Origin: Rufibacter latericius
GTDB lineage: Bacteria > Bacteroidota > Bacteroidia > Cytophagales > Hymenobacteraceae
Direction: 5' to 3'
NCBI RefSeq assembly: GCF_003721515.1
Contig: NZ_RJJD01000003.1
Span: 513,988-577,987 of the forward strand
DNA: 64,000 nt
Numbering within the stretch: position 1 is the first letter of the stretch; every line of letters starts with the position of its first letter. Position numbers and translations under genes: made by a program. This document shows positions 17,921-26,961 of this stretch, in pieces. The notes under the pieces are model-generated. The model did no database searches, was not told where the DNA came from, and saw only the letters and a program-made list of their open reading frames with translations.

Positions 17921-17990
17921 GGGTTCATAAAGGGGGCGGAAAGGTCGTAAAAAATTGGGAAAACCTTTTGTTTGGCTTGCTTAAAAACAA

Positions 17991-18016
17991 AAAAGGCTGC
18001 CTTTTGGCAGCCTTTT
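17991..18016 (-). terminator. Intrinsic terminator of sppA
   Basis: Arms 17991-18001 and 18006-18016 (11 bp, 4-nt loop) are followed on the - strand by TTTTTTGTTTTTAA. It lies 24 bp past the sppA stop. Confidence 0.85.
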
Positions 18017-18039
18017 CAGGAGAAGTTCTATTCTGGTAG

Positions 18040-19809
18040 TTAATTGATTTCGATCTCAAAAGGCAGACGAGCCTGAATCCCCTGCATTTGCATAACGCGT
18101 TTGTACTGCAGGTAATAAGGCAGCATCTCGCCCAGTTCTTGCCGTAAAGAATACATTTTTACCTGAGACTCGGTATCGGAAAGCAGGTTGTCCATGAAGG
18201 TTTTCTGGGCCGGCAAGGTGCGCAGGCGGTACTCCCCTTCCTTAAGCTTGGCTTTTCTGGCGGCAATGGCAATGGCTTGCTCCATGCCTCCGAGCACATC
18301 CACCAATCCTCTTTCCTTGGCTTCAAGCCCAGACCAAACCCGACCGGAGGCTAATTTCCGAAGATCAGCCACAGGCATGTGCCTTGACTGGGCGGCTTTG
18401 GTGGTAAAGTCGTTGTAGATGCGTTCTACTTCGCGCTGGATGTGCATTTTCTCATACGGCGTCATGGCGCGGGTCACGGAGGGCACGTCTGAGAATTTAC
18501 CGGTCTTCACGCGGTCTGTGGTAATACCCAGTTTGTTTTTCAAGAAGTTCTCAGAGTTGACCATCATGCCAAACACGCCAATGCTGCCGGTAATGGTAGT
18601 AGGATGCGCCACAATGGTATCACAGGCCATGGCAATGTAATATCCGCCGGAGGCGGCTACATCAGACATAGAGGCAATGATCGGTTTTACTTTCTTGGTG
18701 AGCATCACCTCGCGCCAGATTACGTCTGAAGCCAGCGAACTACCGCCCGGCGAGTTGATGCGCAGTACCACGGCCTTCACGTTTTTATCAAGACGGGCCT
18801 TCCGGATGGCTTCTGACATGCCCTGTCCGCCAATGCTTTCATTATCGCCTTTGCCGCCTACAATATCGCCGGAGGCATAGATGACGGCTATTTTGTTTGA
18901 GGACGAGCCCGATTTCTTCTCGGTGTCGGCTACTTTCTTGTAGGTTCCCAGGTTGACCAGCTTCAGCTCCTTGTCTTTCTTAACGCCGGTTTTGCTTTTC
19001 ATGAAGTCGGTGGCTTCATCATAATAGCCCAGGTGCGTCACCAAGCCATGGCGATAGGCGTCCTGCGCGTTATGCACCAGCATGGAATCTGACACGTTTT
19101 TGAGGTACGCGAAATCTTTCTTGCGGGAAACGGCAATGTTTCTCAGCATGAAATCATTCAGGGAATTCAGGAAAGACTGGGTCTGCTCGCGGCTGGGCTC
19201 ACTCATTTTATCCAGGATGAACGGCTCCACGGCGCTTTTGTATTCGCCTACCTTAAAGATATACGGTTGAAGATCCAGCTTCTCCAGGGTGCCTTTGAAG
19301 AACATCACCTCAGAGCTCAACCCGTTCAGCTCCATGGTGCCTTGGGGATTCAGGTAAAACCGATCGGCCACGGAGGCAAGGTAATAGGCTTTCTCGGTGG
19401 AGAACTCGCTGTAGGCAACCACAAACTTCTTAGATTTCTTGAAGTCCAGCAACGCATTGCGGATTTCTTCTACCGATGCCATACCGGCCTGAAGCAGATC
19501 CAGGTTCAGGAAAATGCCTTTGATGTTGTCATCAGCTTTGGCCTTCCTGATAGAGGCTTTGATTTCATCCAACCCGATACCTTCCTGCCCGAACATATCC
19601 CCGAAACCAAACTCGGCAAACGGGTTACGGGGGGCGCGTTCCACTACCGGCTGACCCAATTTGAGCTCCAGCACAGAACCTTCGGCAATGCTGACATCAT
19701 CACTGGAGGAGGTTGCCGCGGCAATGCCCAACAAGAGCAGGAAGCCTATGAAAAAAAATAAAAACAGGCCCACAAAGGTGGCCAGTACAAACTTAAAAAA
19801 CTGTCGCAT
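18040..19809 (-). CDS. sppA: Signal peptide peptidase SppA, 67K type
   Basis: A 589-residue inner-membrane serine protease of family S49 with the duplicated layout of E. coli SppA: N-terminal membrane anchor (FVLATFVGLFLFFFIGFLLLL), an N-half holding the likely base Lys (VGEYKSAVEPF) and a C-half holding the likely nucleophile Ser (DVAASGGYYIAMACD, with SPGGSSLASD before it). It degrades cleaved signal peptides and membrane fragments. I start at the ATG at 19809 (MRQFFKFV); an in-frame ATG ten codons upstream adds residues that disrupt a normal anchor. Followed by a terminator at 17991. Confidence 0.95.
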   Translation of the reverse strand: MRQFFKFVLATFVGLFLFFFIGFLLLLGIAAATSSSDDVSIAEGSVLELKLGQPVVERAPRNPFAEFGFGDMFGQEGIGLDEIKASIRKAKADDNIKGIFLNLDLLQAGMASVEEIRNALLDFKKSKKFVVAYSEFSTEKAYYLASVADRFYLNPQGTMELNGLSSEVMFFKGTLEKLDLQPYIFKVGEYKSAVEPFILDKMSEPSREQTQSFLNSLNDFMLRNIAVSRKKDFAYLKNVSDSMLVHNAQDAYRHGLVTHLGYYDEATDFMKSKTGVKKDKELKLVNLGTYKKVADTEKKSGSSSNKIAVIYASGDIVGGKGDNESIGGQGMSEAIRKARLDKNVKAVVLRINSPGGSSLASDVIWREVMLTKKVKPIIASMSDVAASGGYYIAMACDTIVAHPTTITGSIGVFGMMVNSENFLKNKLGITTDRVKTGKFSDVPSVTRAMTPYEKMHIQREVERIYNDFTTKAAQSRHMPVADLRKLASGRVWSGLEAKERGLVDVLGGMEQAIAIAARKAKLKEGEYRLRTLPAQKTFMDNLLSDTESQVKMYSLRQELGEMLPYYLQYKRVMQMQGIQARLPFEIEIN

Positions 19810-20176
19810 AATGAATATTTCCTTCTGAAAACAGCGCACAGGCCAAGCCTATGGTGTTGCTTCATTTGTCGTAAAATAGGCAGAAAACTTACAAATCCCG
19901 TGGCTTCTTCCTTTCCTTTTCAGGAGGCATGCTGCTTTAAAACAGATCGGCCGAAGATTTATTTCACCTCTTCTTGCCTTAATGCTTTCATCTTCAGAAG
20001 ATTCCTTCTTAGCTGAGAAAAGGCCCAAAAAACTAATTTTGAAACCTCCTTTGGATGAAACTGTTGTTTGGGCTCTTCCCTGGTTCCTTTCTACCCAGCC
20101 AGCAATTTTTAGTTTACCTTTTAGGCGATTCCGCGTACTTTCAGCAAAAACCGGCATCTGCCGTATATAGGCTTAC
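19810..20176. other. Divergent intergenic region, 367 bp
   Basis: This gap separates sppA from the 20177 gene. A 102-codon frame open on the - strand (19849-20157) has basic, low-complexity content and no family signal, so I do not call it. TACCTTTT at 20115 is a one-mismatch -7 box for the + strand gene. Nothing else was seen. Confidence 0.4.
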
Positions 20177-20767
20177 ATGAATAAATGGATACTAGCGGTG
20201 CTTCTTGTTTTAGCCTCGTTCTCAGGGCAGGCGCAATACAAGCGGAACCTAAACATCAAGTATTTCGGGCTGACGTTGCATCCTAAAGGCGACGATAACG
20301 CCGAACTGATGCCCCTGAACCCCGATGGCAAAGGCTACCTGGTTGTGAACATTGGCGCCAGTGTGGGGTATGAGCATTTTTTTGTGCCAGGTAAGTTCTC
20401 CGTCAAAGCGATTCAAGCTTTTTACGCCGATTGCGCTATGCGTTTTGCCGGGTTCACCCATTTAGGGGTGCGGGCAGTGGTCTTCAACATTGGGCGGCAC
20501 TCCTTGAACGGAGGCATTGGCCCTACGCTGGTGTACCGCCGCAACTGGGCAGAACTGGACGGCTACAACGTGTCTACCTCTTTCTTTGGCGGCGAACCAG
20601 ATGACAAATGGCAGTACAAGATGATTTGGTACGCCGGGGAGTTTGAGTACAACTACCGCCTCTCTGACCGCGTGGATTTCTCTACCTCCTTTGTGCCCGG
20701 CTACCCAGACATCATGAGTCTATCTTTTGGCGTGCGCTACTGGCTCAAAGATAAAGTAAAGGAGTAA
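20177..20767 (+). CDS. Small secreted, probably beta-barrel outer-membrane protein
   Basis: I do not recognise this 196-residue protein. It has a clear signal peptide (MNKWILAVLLVLASFSGQAQ), then alternating aromatic/polar strands with several short turns (YEHFFVPGKFSVKAIQ, GIGPTLVYRRNW, FEYNYRLSDRVDFSTSF), ending SLSFGVRYWLKDK. This pattern is typical of small outer-membrane barrels. It is alone on its strand, divergent from sppA and convergent with the GH1-RmlD fusion. No enzyme motif is visible. Confidence 0.7.
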   Translation: MNKWILAVLLVLASFSGQAQYKRNLNIKYFGLTLHPKGDDNAELMPLNPDGKGYLVVNIGASVGYEHFFVPGKFSVKAIQAFYADCAMRFAGFTHLGVRAVVFNIGRHSLNGGIGPTLVYRRNWAELDGYNVSTSFFGGEPDDKWQYKMIWYAGEFEYNYRLSDRVDFSTSFVPGYPDIMSLSFGVRYWLKDKVKE

Positions 20768-20781
20768 AGGGAATCTCTCCC

Positions 20782-20817
20782 GTTTTGGTGCTTGTTTCCC
20801 GAAAACAAGGCCGAAAC
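20782..20817. repeat. 36-bp palindrome family copy
   Basis: It begins 14 bp after the stop of the barrel-like gene. Stem CTTGTTT pairs with AAACAAG around CCCGA. Confidence 0.75.
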
Positions 20818-20870
20818 CATTTTACCTTCGGGTGTCCTTGTTTGGAAAGTCTTACCGGGAAGGATAAAAC

Positions 20871-20903
20871 ATGAAAACCCCTCCTAGCGGGAAGGGTTTT
20901 CAT
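20871..20903. terminator. Bidirectional hairpin between convergent genes
   Basis: ATGAAAACCC (20871-20880) pairs with GGGTTTTCAT (20894-20903), with partial pairing inside. It separates the genes ending at 20767 (+) and 20970 (-). Confidence 0.65.
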
Positions 20904-20969
20904 ACACCTACACATCAACAATCATCCAAACGTATTTCTTGTTTCCATTTACAGCCCGAAATTTGAAAA

Positions 20970-23318
20970 TCAGGCCCGAACGGCAATTCTATTTGCCCAT
21001 TTCATGCGGTTGGCATAACGGGCTAAGGCATCATCCAGAGACGGTAATATTTGGCCGCGTTCACTGCTTAAGGCGCTGTAGCGGGGTCTGGGTGCCTGTT
21101 GTCCTTCCAACTCATTGGCCGAAAAGCCTTGTATCAACCCAGGGTCAAGGCCGGCAATCTGCGCGGCTTTCCGGGCAAACTCAGCCCAGGACAGTTCTCC
21201 TTCGTTGGTCAGGTGCCAGATACCAGATTCCTCGTCCACGAGCAGGTCAAGGCAGGCATTTACCAGATCGGGCACGTAGGTGGGCGAAATGATGATGTCT
21301 TCCGGAGCCAGGAACGTGTTTCCTTGGGTGAGTTGCTTTATCATCAAGGTCAGGAAGTTGGCCTCGTCCCACGGGCCGAAAAATGAACTGGTTCTTACCA
21401 CCAATGCTCCTGGGTGCATGTCCTGCACATATTTCTCGGCTTGGGCTTTGCTTTGGCCATACACGTTCAGGGGGTTCACGGCATCGGCCTCGGTATAGGG
21501 TTGCTGCTTCAGGCCATCAAACACCAGGTCAGAGGAGAAAGTCAGGTACTGGATTCCCCTTTTCTGACAGGTGGCCGCCAGCAACATGGCCCCGTGCGAA
21601 TTCACCAGGTGGCAGTTTTCGCAGTCTTCCTCCGCCTCGTCTATTTTCACATAGCCCGCCGCATTGATCACCGCCCAGGGATTATAATAGTTCATGGCCC
21701 GCTCAATAGAAAACGGATCGGTGATGTTCATCTGTTTGCGGCCCACTAACCGGTACGGGATGTGGCGGTCACCGCAAAGGCGGGCAAACGCGCTCCCCAA
21801 CGTACCCGTAGCGCCGGTGATGAGAATGGGCCGGGTGGTATTTTCCAGGTGAAGGACCTCTTTCTCGGTAAGCCCATCGCCGTCCGGAATGGTTTCTGTT
21901 TCGCAGATTGGATTCCAGTTATTGCGCCACACCGATTTGGTTCCTCTCCCAAACCTACTCTCTTCGCGGTTCAGGAAAAGCTCCGCATGTTTGCTTTCCT
22001 CGGTAAACGGATAGAAAAAACGGTCGGGGCGCTGCCACCAACCGGGCAGATGAAACAGCGGATGTTCGTACTCCTTGCCCTGCGCCAATTGGGTCAACAT
22101 TTTGGCCAGAGCCGTGGGGCGGGGTTTAGGTCCGCGCACATCAAAGACTCCTGGCTCATAGAAGCCATCGGCGCGGGTGACCAGGTTCACCCAGTCAAAG
22201 GTGCCCAGCAAAGACCAAGCCGCCACGCCTACAACGTTTACTCCTTCTTTTTTCAAATCTGTGCAGGAATCCCACACGTGCTTAAACCACTGCACCTGTT
22301 CCTCGCGGGCTCCGCAGATATGGACCTCGGTCACCGAGATCGGCAAATTGTACCGGTCCCAGGCCTCGCGTAGCAACACCCGATGACCCGAATAGAACCC
22401 TGCCGGGTCCTCGGTTTTCACCCGGAGCGCCTCCACGTCTGAGTACTGGTGAATGCCGTTTCCGCCGTGGGTCCATTCCGGGAAAGCAGCCAGGTTCTCG
22501 TCCAGGTAGCGCTCGCTGGGCGGGTAATGGTTTATACCGATTATGTCTGGTGGGCACGGATTGTCCCGGAACCATTGTAGGTCTTCCTCCGGAATGCCGT
22601 TGTCCACGAAATACTTCCACATGGAGTGCTCCGGGGTAAGCGTACCGGTAAGTAAATCCAGACTTGCCCAGCGGCGGTCGTTATCTAGTTTGGCCTGGTA
22701 GGCCAATAATGGGGAACTATAGGTTTTGCCAAGGTCCTCTGTCTGCACCAGTTTAGCGTTGGGAATTACCTCCCGGATGGCCTGCATGGCCAGGACGGTG
22801 GCTTTGCACTGATGCAGCAAAGTTAGCCCAAAGGTGAGACCATCTTTCCCGTGCGGGTACCAGTGGCCGTACAAACCGCTAAAACGGGCGGTTGTCAAAG
22901 GTTCATTTACAGGGGTAAAGTACTCCAGCCAAGGGTAACGTTCGGCTACGGCGCGGGCGTACTCGGCTACTCCTTCAGGGAAAGTTGGATCAGCGAGGTT
23001 AGTATGCCGTGGGCCGCTGCCATGGTGCACCAGGCCAATGATGGGGGTAATTTTATGCTCCTGTAGCAGTTGCATGCGGCGGTCGGCCCAGGTCCAGTCA
23101 GCGGTGGCGGGTCCGTTGGGGGCGGTGAGTTCCCAGAGCAACGGATACCGCATTTTACTTACGCCAATGGAGGCAAACAAGGCAATGTCTTCTTCCCGTA
23201 CGGCGTGTCCGTTTAACTGCATCTGGTCCAGGTAATCATCGCCTACCCGGTTTACCGTACACTCCAACCCAGCCCAGACTTCTGGGTACAGGGGGTTCAG
23301 GTTTTCACTTTTCTCCAT
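20970..23318 (-). CDS. GH1-like glycosidase fused to RmlD-like sugar-nucleotide reductase
   Basis: This 782-residue protein joins two enzymes. Residues about 10-405 form a TIM-barrel glycoside hydrolase of the GH1/clan-A type with the acid/base Glu in TPVNEPLT and a candidate nucleophile Glu in SVTEVHICG, replacing the usual ITENG. Residues about 495-775 are a short-chain dehydrogenase like dTDP-4-dehydrorhamnose reductase, with nucleotide-binding GATGTLGSA and catalytic YGQSK. No signal peptide is present, so it is cytoplasmic. The fusion suggests work on an intracellular rhamnosyl or deoxysugar compound, but that is inference. It stands alone, with no other sugar-nucleotide gene nearby. Confidence 0.88.
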   Translation of the reverse strand: MEKSENLNPLYPEVWAGLECTVNRVGDDYLDQMQLNGHAVREEDIALFASIGVSKMRYPLLWELTAPNGPATADWTWADRRMQLLQEHKITPIIGLVHHGSGPRHTNLADPTFPEGVAEYARAVAERYPWLEYFTPVNEPLTTARFSGLYGHWYPHGKDGLTFGLTLLHQCKATVLAMQAIREVIPNAKLVQTEDLGKTYSSPLLAYQAKLDNDRRWASLDLLTGTLTPEHSMWKYFVDNGIPEEDLQWFRDNPCPPDIIGINHYPPSERYLDENLAAFPEWTHGGNGIHQYSDVEALRVKTEDPAGFYSGHRVLLREAWDRYNLPISVTEVHICGAREEQVQWFKHVWDSCTDLKKEGVNVVGVAAWSLLGTFDWVNLVTRADGFYEPGVFDVRGPKPRPTALAKMLTQLAQGKEYEHPLFHLPGWWQRPDRFFYPFTEESKHAELFLNREESRFGRGTKSVWRNNWNPICETETIPDGDGLTEKEVLHLENTTRPILITGATGTLGSAFARLCGDRHIPYRLVGRKQMNITDPFSIERAMNYYNPWAVINAAGYVKIDEAEEDCENCHLVNSHGAMLLAATCQKRGIQYLTFSSDLVFDGLKQQPYTEADAVNPLNVYGQSKAQAEKYVQDMHPGALVVRTSSFFGPWDEANFLTLMIKQLTQGNTFLAPEDIIISPTYVPDLVNACLDLLVDEESGIWHLTNEGELSWAEFARKAAQIAGLDPGLIQGFSANELEGQQAPRPRYSALSSERGQILPSLDDALARYANRMKWANRIAVRA

Positions 23319-23904
23319 AATTTCCTAGTTCAGATCAGAGCCAGAGGCAAATACATCTGGTAGAAACAAATGCACTTATCTTTGCTTTGCTGGCAGCAGA
23401 TTCCTTGGTAAAACGCCCAAAGATTGTGTAGCCATTCCTCTTTAAATCTGTGAAGTGAGGTGCTTATTTTCCAGTAATTTTTCTAATTGGCTTACTGGTT
23501 TAGGGGAGTTACGCGGGCGTAGGGAGTTAGTTGAAGAACCGGCTAAATATAGGTGTATGCACTAAAAAAACCGTATTTACAGCAAAACACCCCGTAAATA
23601 GGACATAAAGGGGTGTTTTCGCGCAAACAAATCCTAAAATACTAATTATCAATACTTAGTAAATAACAGACCTAATTTCAGGAAAACTTCAATATATAAA
23701 ATGAAAATATCAGCCCGAAATTCAAGTTTGTTTTCGGGGTATGATTTCGATAGAAAGGAGAATTGAAGAAGCTTCAGCTATGAGATTTAAGGCAATATAA
23801 AAAGGCCTGAACGAAGAGTTTAGGCAAGGAGAATACCTGGCCTAAAAGAAAAGTATAAAAACCTCTCCTTACAGGGGGATGAAAAGTAAAACGCACCAAC
23901 TTCT
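23319..23904. other. Intergenic region with several hairpins, 586 bp
   Basis: No gene was found in this AT-rich gap. Hairpins are AAAACACCCC/GGGGTGTTTT (23584-23593 with 23610-23619), CCCGAAA/TTTCGGG (about 23714-23738) and GCCTGAAC/GTTTAGGC (about 23804-23824), the last probably ending the histidine kinase transcript on the - strand. TATCTTTG at 23377 is a perfect -7 box on the + strand but no + strand gene follows, so it may be chance or start an untranslated RNA. Confidence 0.45.
23584..23619. repeat. Palindrome AAAACACCCC/GGGGTGTTTT
   Basis: Perfect 10-bp arms spaced over 36 bp in total. The arms are in the opposite order to the common family (A-rich outside left instead of T-rich), so I keep it apart. 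Confidence 0.7.
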
Positions 23905-25029
23905 TTAGCTAAGAGAAAAGCCAGATGAGGTGTTGACAGGAAGTGATGGTTGGGGATTGGTTTTGGGCAGCCTGATGTAAAAGGTAGTTCCTGCTCCTTC
24001 CTGGCTTTCAAACCAGATTTTACCGTGGTGCCATTCTACAATGGTCTTGATGATGGACATTCCTAATCCAATGGAAGTCTCTCCCCTTAAACCTGGCCGG
24101 CGGGCTTTGGTAAATTTATCAAAGAGCTCAGCATGGAACTTCTCAGGAATGCCTACCCCGGTATCGGCTACTTTCACCAATATGGTCTCCTGCTCCTCTT
24201 CAAGGCTAACAATGATGGAACCTCCTTCAGGAGTAAACTTAAGGGCGTTGGAGACTAAATTATTGATGACCTGCAGAAATTTTATGTCATCTACCTGGGC
24301 ATAAATTTCCTCACTACCGGGCTTAAACTGAACCTGAACGGTCACCAGGCTTTTAGCATCTAGATGGTACACTTCCATGGTCTCCCTGAATTTTTCAACC
24401 AGGTTTACCCGTCTAGAGATCAGTTCTGTGTTAACAGATTCCAGAAACTCCTGGTTAAGGAACTCCTGCAACAGTTGTACTCCTTTTTGGCTGCTGCGCT
24501 CAATGAGAGAAATAATATGGTGTGCATCTTCGTCTGCGGCGTCTCCCAGGTGTTCGTCCAGTAATTGGGAGAGATTCCTGATCACGCCCAAAGGGCCAGC
24601 TAAATCATGGGAGATGATGTTCAGAATGGAGTTCTTTTTATTGGAGTACTTTTTTATGTTGTCGTTGTAGGTACGCTGGGCGGTAATGTCCTCTACGTGG
24701 CCTAAGAGAAACCATTTCTCTTGACCTTCTTTCATGAGAAATGGATTGAGGCACACCCACTGTTCTTCCTGCTGGGGAAGTTGAACCCTGAACTCAATCT
24801 GCGGGCAACTCCCCTCCTTCCTGGGCTTAGTCAAGATATCGGCCACATGGCTTTGGTCCTCGGGGTGCACTAGATCCAGCAGCGCGTTTACGGGAGAATT
24901 TTCAAAAGAAGTTTTGAACAGGGCCTGAAACTTGGGGCTTAGGTAAGTGAATTGCTCTGTATTACAGTCGTAAGCAAAGTACGCCAGTTGCGTCTGTTCA
25001 ACTAAGGCTTGGAATAAAGAGGCTTTCAC
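23905..25029 (-). CDS. Soluble PAS-domain sensor histidine kinase A
   Basis: A 374-residue cytoplasmic kinase with no membrane segment. Residues about 1-120 form a PAS domain; the dimerisation helix carries the phospho-acceptor His in NIISHDLAGPLG; the ATPase domain shows the N box (NNLVSNALKFTPEGG), G1 (VADTGVGIP), F box and G2 (GLGMSII). Its partner regulator is unknown; the nearest is the single-domain regulator at 26429 across a divergent kinase. A perfect -7 box lies at 25074-25081, giving a leader of about 40 nt, and a 14-bp inverted repeat sits just upstream. Confidence 0.92.
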   Translation of the reverse strand: MKASLFQALVEQTQLAYFAYDCNTEQFTYLSPKFQALFKTSFENSPVNALLDLVHPEDQSHVADILTKPRKEGSCPQIEFRVQLPQQEEQWVCLNPFLMKEGQEKWFLLGHVEDITAQRTYNDNIKKYSNKKNSILNIISHDLAGPLGVIRNLSQLLDEHLGDAADEDAHHIISLIERSSQKGVQLLQEFLNQEFLESVNTELISRRVNLVEKFRETMEVYHLDAKSLVTVQVQFKPGSEEIYAQVDDIKFLQVINNLVSNALKFTPEGGSIIVSLEEEQETILVKVADTGVGIPEKFHAELFDKFTKARRPGLRGETSIGLGMSIIKTIVEWHHGKIWFESQEGAGTTFYIRLPKTNPQPSLPVNTSSGFSLS

Positions 25030-25073
25030 GATTGGGTGCGGGGAAACGCTGTCATCCCATAGGCCGTCTCTTT

Positions 25074-25081
25074 CAAATATA
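25074..25081 (-). promoter_or_regulatory. -7 box of kinase A promoter
   Basis: On the - strand this reads TATATTTG, a perfect TAnnTTTG match, 45 bp before the kinase A start. No -33 TTG is evident at 19-23 bp. Confidence 0.5.
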
Positions 25082-25098
25082 CAAGGTAAGGACTGGTT

Positions 25099-25146
25099 AA
25101 GTTTCTTTCTGTATATATCTATATGTATATAAACAGAAAGAAACTT
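25099..25146. promoter_or_regulatory. 14-bp inverted repeat between divergent kinases, candidate operator
   Basis: AAGTTTCTTTCTGT (25099-25112) and ACAGAAAGAAACTT (25133-25146) are perfect inverted copies around an AT-rich centre that is itself nearly palindromic. It lies 18 bp upstream of the kinase A -7 box and 90 bp upstream of the kinase B start. It may bind a dimeric regulator; it could also be an untranslated hairpin. Confidence 0.55.
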
Positions 25147-25235
25147 GATGTTTATTCAATTAGGAGTACGTATAAACCTTTTTTATTTTAGTAAGTAAAA
25201 ACCGGCGTAAGCAAAGCTTCTTGACGTGTAACTCC

Positions 25236-26375
25236 ATGGATCCTAACTACTCTGCAGAAAGCATCAACTCCTATTTTGTAAACCAGGTAAAAGACTACGC
25301 CATTTTTGCCACGGATACAAAGGGTTGTATCGTCGCCTGGAACAAGGGAGCGGAACGGCTGAAAGGGTATACCGAGAAAGAAATCGTTGGCCAGTTTTAT
25401 GGCATTCTGCACCCCGATGAGTACCAACGGGCAGGGCATCCGGAGAAAGAAATGAAAGAGGCCTTGGAGAATGGTTCTTATGAGGCCGAAGATTGGCGCA
25501 AACGCAAAGACGGTTCCCTCTTCTGGGCCACCGTCACGCTTACGCCCATTTTTTCTGAAAACGGGCAACATTTAGGATTCACTAAAATCACCGGAGACCT
25601 TACCAAACAGAAAGAACTGCAGCATAAACTTGCCGAACGGCAGCAGGATGCCCTGGAGCACAAGAACATTGAGCTCACCAGAACAAACAAAGACCTGGAT
25701 AACTTTATTTACACAGCCTCCCATGATTTGCGGTCTCCTATCACCAACATAGAGGCGCTAGTGGAGTTCCTGGAAGAAATGCTTAAGGAATCAAACTTCC
25801 TGAATGAAGAAACCCAGGAAATCCTGAACCGGATCGTGGACTCCATCCATCGGTTTAAACGCACCATTGAAGATTTGTCAGAGATCAGCAAACTGCAGAA
25901 AAACACTGGCCAAGAGGAAACAGAAGAGGTAGTCACCAATATCAAGGATGTGTATGAAGACATAATAGCCGATCTGAACTACCCCAACAAACAAAAGCGC
26001 TGCTTTATCCAAACCGATTTTCAGGTCCATCAACTCAGGTTCTCCAAGAAAAACTTCAGAAGCATTCTCTACAACCTGCTCAGTAACGCCATCAAATACC
26101 AAGCAGCAGACCGCGAATGTATTATTAGATTCCATACCCGGTTGCAGGAGCCCTTTGTGGTACTTTCCGTCAAAGATAATGGCCTGGGCCTCACAGAGCA
26201 TCAGCAAAACAACCTGTTCACCATGTTCCGGCGCTTCCATGACCACGTAGAAGGCAGCGGTATTGGGCTTTTCATGGTAAAACGCATTCTAGACAATGCG
26301 GGCGGTAAAATTGAGGTAAACAGCAAAGAAGGGGAAGGCACTGAGTTTAAGGTATATCTGCCTGCCGCCATGTAA
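25236..26375 (+). CDS. Soluble PAS-domain sensor histidine kinase B
   Basis: A 379-residue kinase without membrane segments. Residues about 10-125 are a PAS domain (YAIFATDTKGCIVAWNKGAE) with a PAC-like end (GFTKITGDLTKQKE), followed by a coiled-coil linker, the His box (YTASHDLRSPITNIEALVE) and an ATPase domain (LLSNAIKYQ, VKDNGLGLTEHQQ, GSGIGLFMVKRIL). The PAS pattern resembles haem- or flavin-type sensors, but the ligand cannot be read. I start at ATG 25236 (MDPNYSAES) rather than the in-frame TTG 15 bp upstream. It is 53 bp before the response regulator on the same strand. Confidence 0.92.
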   Translation: MDPNYSAESINSYFVNQVKDYAIFATDTKGCIVAWNKGAERLKGYTEKEIVGQFYGILHPDEYQRAGHPEKEMKEALENGSYEAEDWRKRKDGSLFWATVTLTPIFSENGQHLGFTKITGDLTKQKELQHKLAERQQDALEHKNIELTRTNKDLDNFIYTASHDLRSPITNIEALVEFLEEMLKESNFLNEETQEILNRIVDSIHRFKRTIEDLSEISKLQKNTGQEETEEVVTNIKDVYEDIIADLNYPNKQKRCFIQTDFQVHQLRFSKKNFRSILYNLLSNAIKYQAADRECIIRFHTRLQEPFVVLSVKDNGLGLTEHQQNNLFTMFRRFHDHVEGSGIGLFMVKRILDNAGGKIEVNSKEGEGTEFKVYLPAAM

Positions 26376-26428
26376 TTACCTTAAACCTTCTACTTATTTA
26401 TTGGTTATCCTTCCATTACTTTAAGGCA

Positions 26429-26863
26429 ATGGAACATAGAAACCCCTTAAACACCCACCCCGAAACAACCTCCACACCCATTGAAACCGTCATGGTCATT
26501 GACGATGATGCCAACTGGGTGTTTATCTCTAAACTTTACCTGAAGAAAGCGGGCATCAAGAACGAAGTAATCACGGCCAAAAACGGCCAGGAAGCCATCA
26601 GCAAACTTCAGGAACTCACCAGCAACGGAGACCAAAAACTCCCCGACCTGATCTTCGTGGATCTTTGGATGCCGGTCATGGATGGCTTTGAATTACTGGA
26701 ACAGATCACCCAATTAAACCAACTAGACCTGAGCCAAACCAAGGTGTATGTCTGTAGCAGTTCCTTCAACCCGCAGGACAAAGAAAAAGCAAGCCAATTC
26801 CCCATTACCGGTTTCCTGACCAAGCCTTTCAACCAGGAGACTCTTAAAGAGATTTTAGGGTAA
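26429..26863 (+). CDS. Single-domain response regulator (CheY-like)
   Basis: A 144-residue receiver domain with no output domain. Acidic pocket VIDDD, phospho-acceptor Asp in LIFVDLWMPVMDG, switch Ser in YVCSSSF and conserved Lys in LTKPF are all present. The 20-residue N-terminal lead (MEHRNPLNTHPETTSTPIET) is low-complexity. It is likely phosphorylated by kinase B just upstream and acts by protein contact or as a phosphate relay. The 36-bp palindrome family member at 26851-26886 overlaps its last four codons and stop. Confidence 0.92.
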   Translation: MEHRNPLNTHPETTSTPIETVMVIDDDANWVFISKLYLKKAGIKNEVITAKNGQEAISKLQELTSNGDQKLPDLIFVDLWMPVMDGFELLEQITQLNQLDLSQTKVYVCSSSFNPQDKEKASQFPITGFLTKPFNQETLKEILG

Positions 26864-26886
26864 ATTCTCGAAAACACCTATAAAAC
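26851..26886. repeat. 36-bp palindrome family copy overlapping a stop codon
   Basis: The first 13 bp are the last codons and stop of the response regulator. The right half GAAAACACCTATAAAAC is typical; the left half is constrained by coding. Confidence 0.6.
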
Positions 26887-26924
26887 AGAAATGGGCAATC
26901 TCTGGTGGTTGCCCATTTCTGTTT
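26883..26924. terminator. Bidirectional terminator between convergent genes
   Basis: AAACAGAAATGGGCAA (26883-26898) pairs perfectly with 26909-26924 over a 10-nt loop. It separates the response regulator from rarA. Confidence 0.8.
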
Positions 26925-26961
26925 CCCCTGCTGAAAAGGCATCCGTTAGCGGAATGCCCTT

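Noticed and set aside
19849..20157. 102-codon open frame on the - strand upstream of sppA
   Set aside because: The translation has no domain, signal or conserved pattern, is rich in Lys/Arg/Ser, and fills a divergent promoter gap. Most likely chance.
23377..23384. Perfect -7 box TATCTTTG in the 586-bp gap
   Set aside because: No + strand gene follows within range and no -33 box is present. Kept only as a remark.
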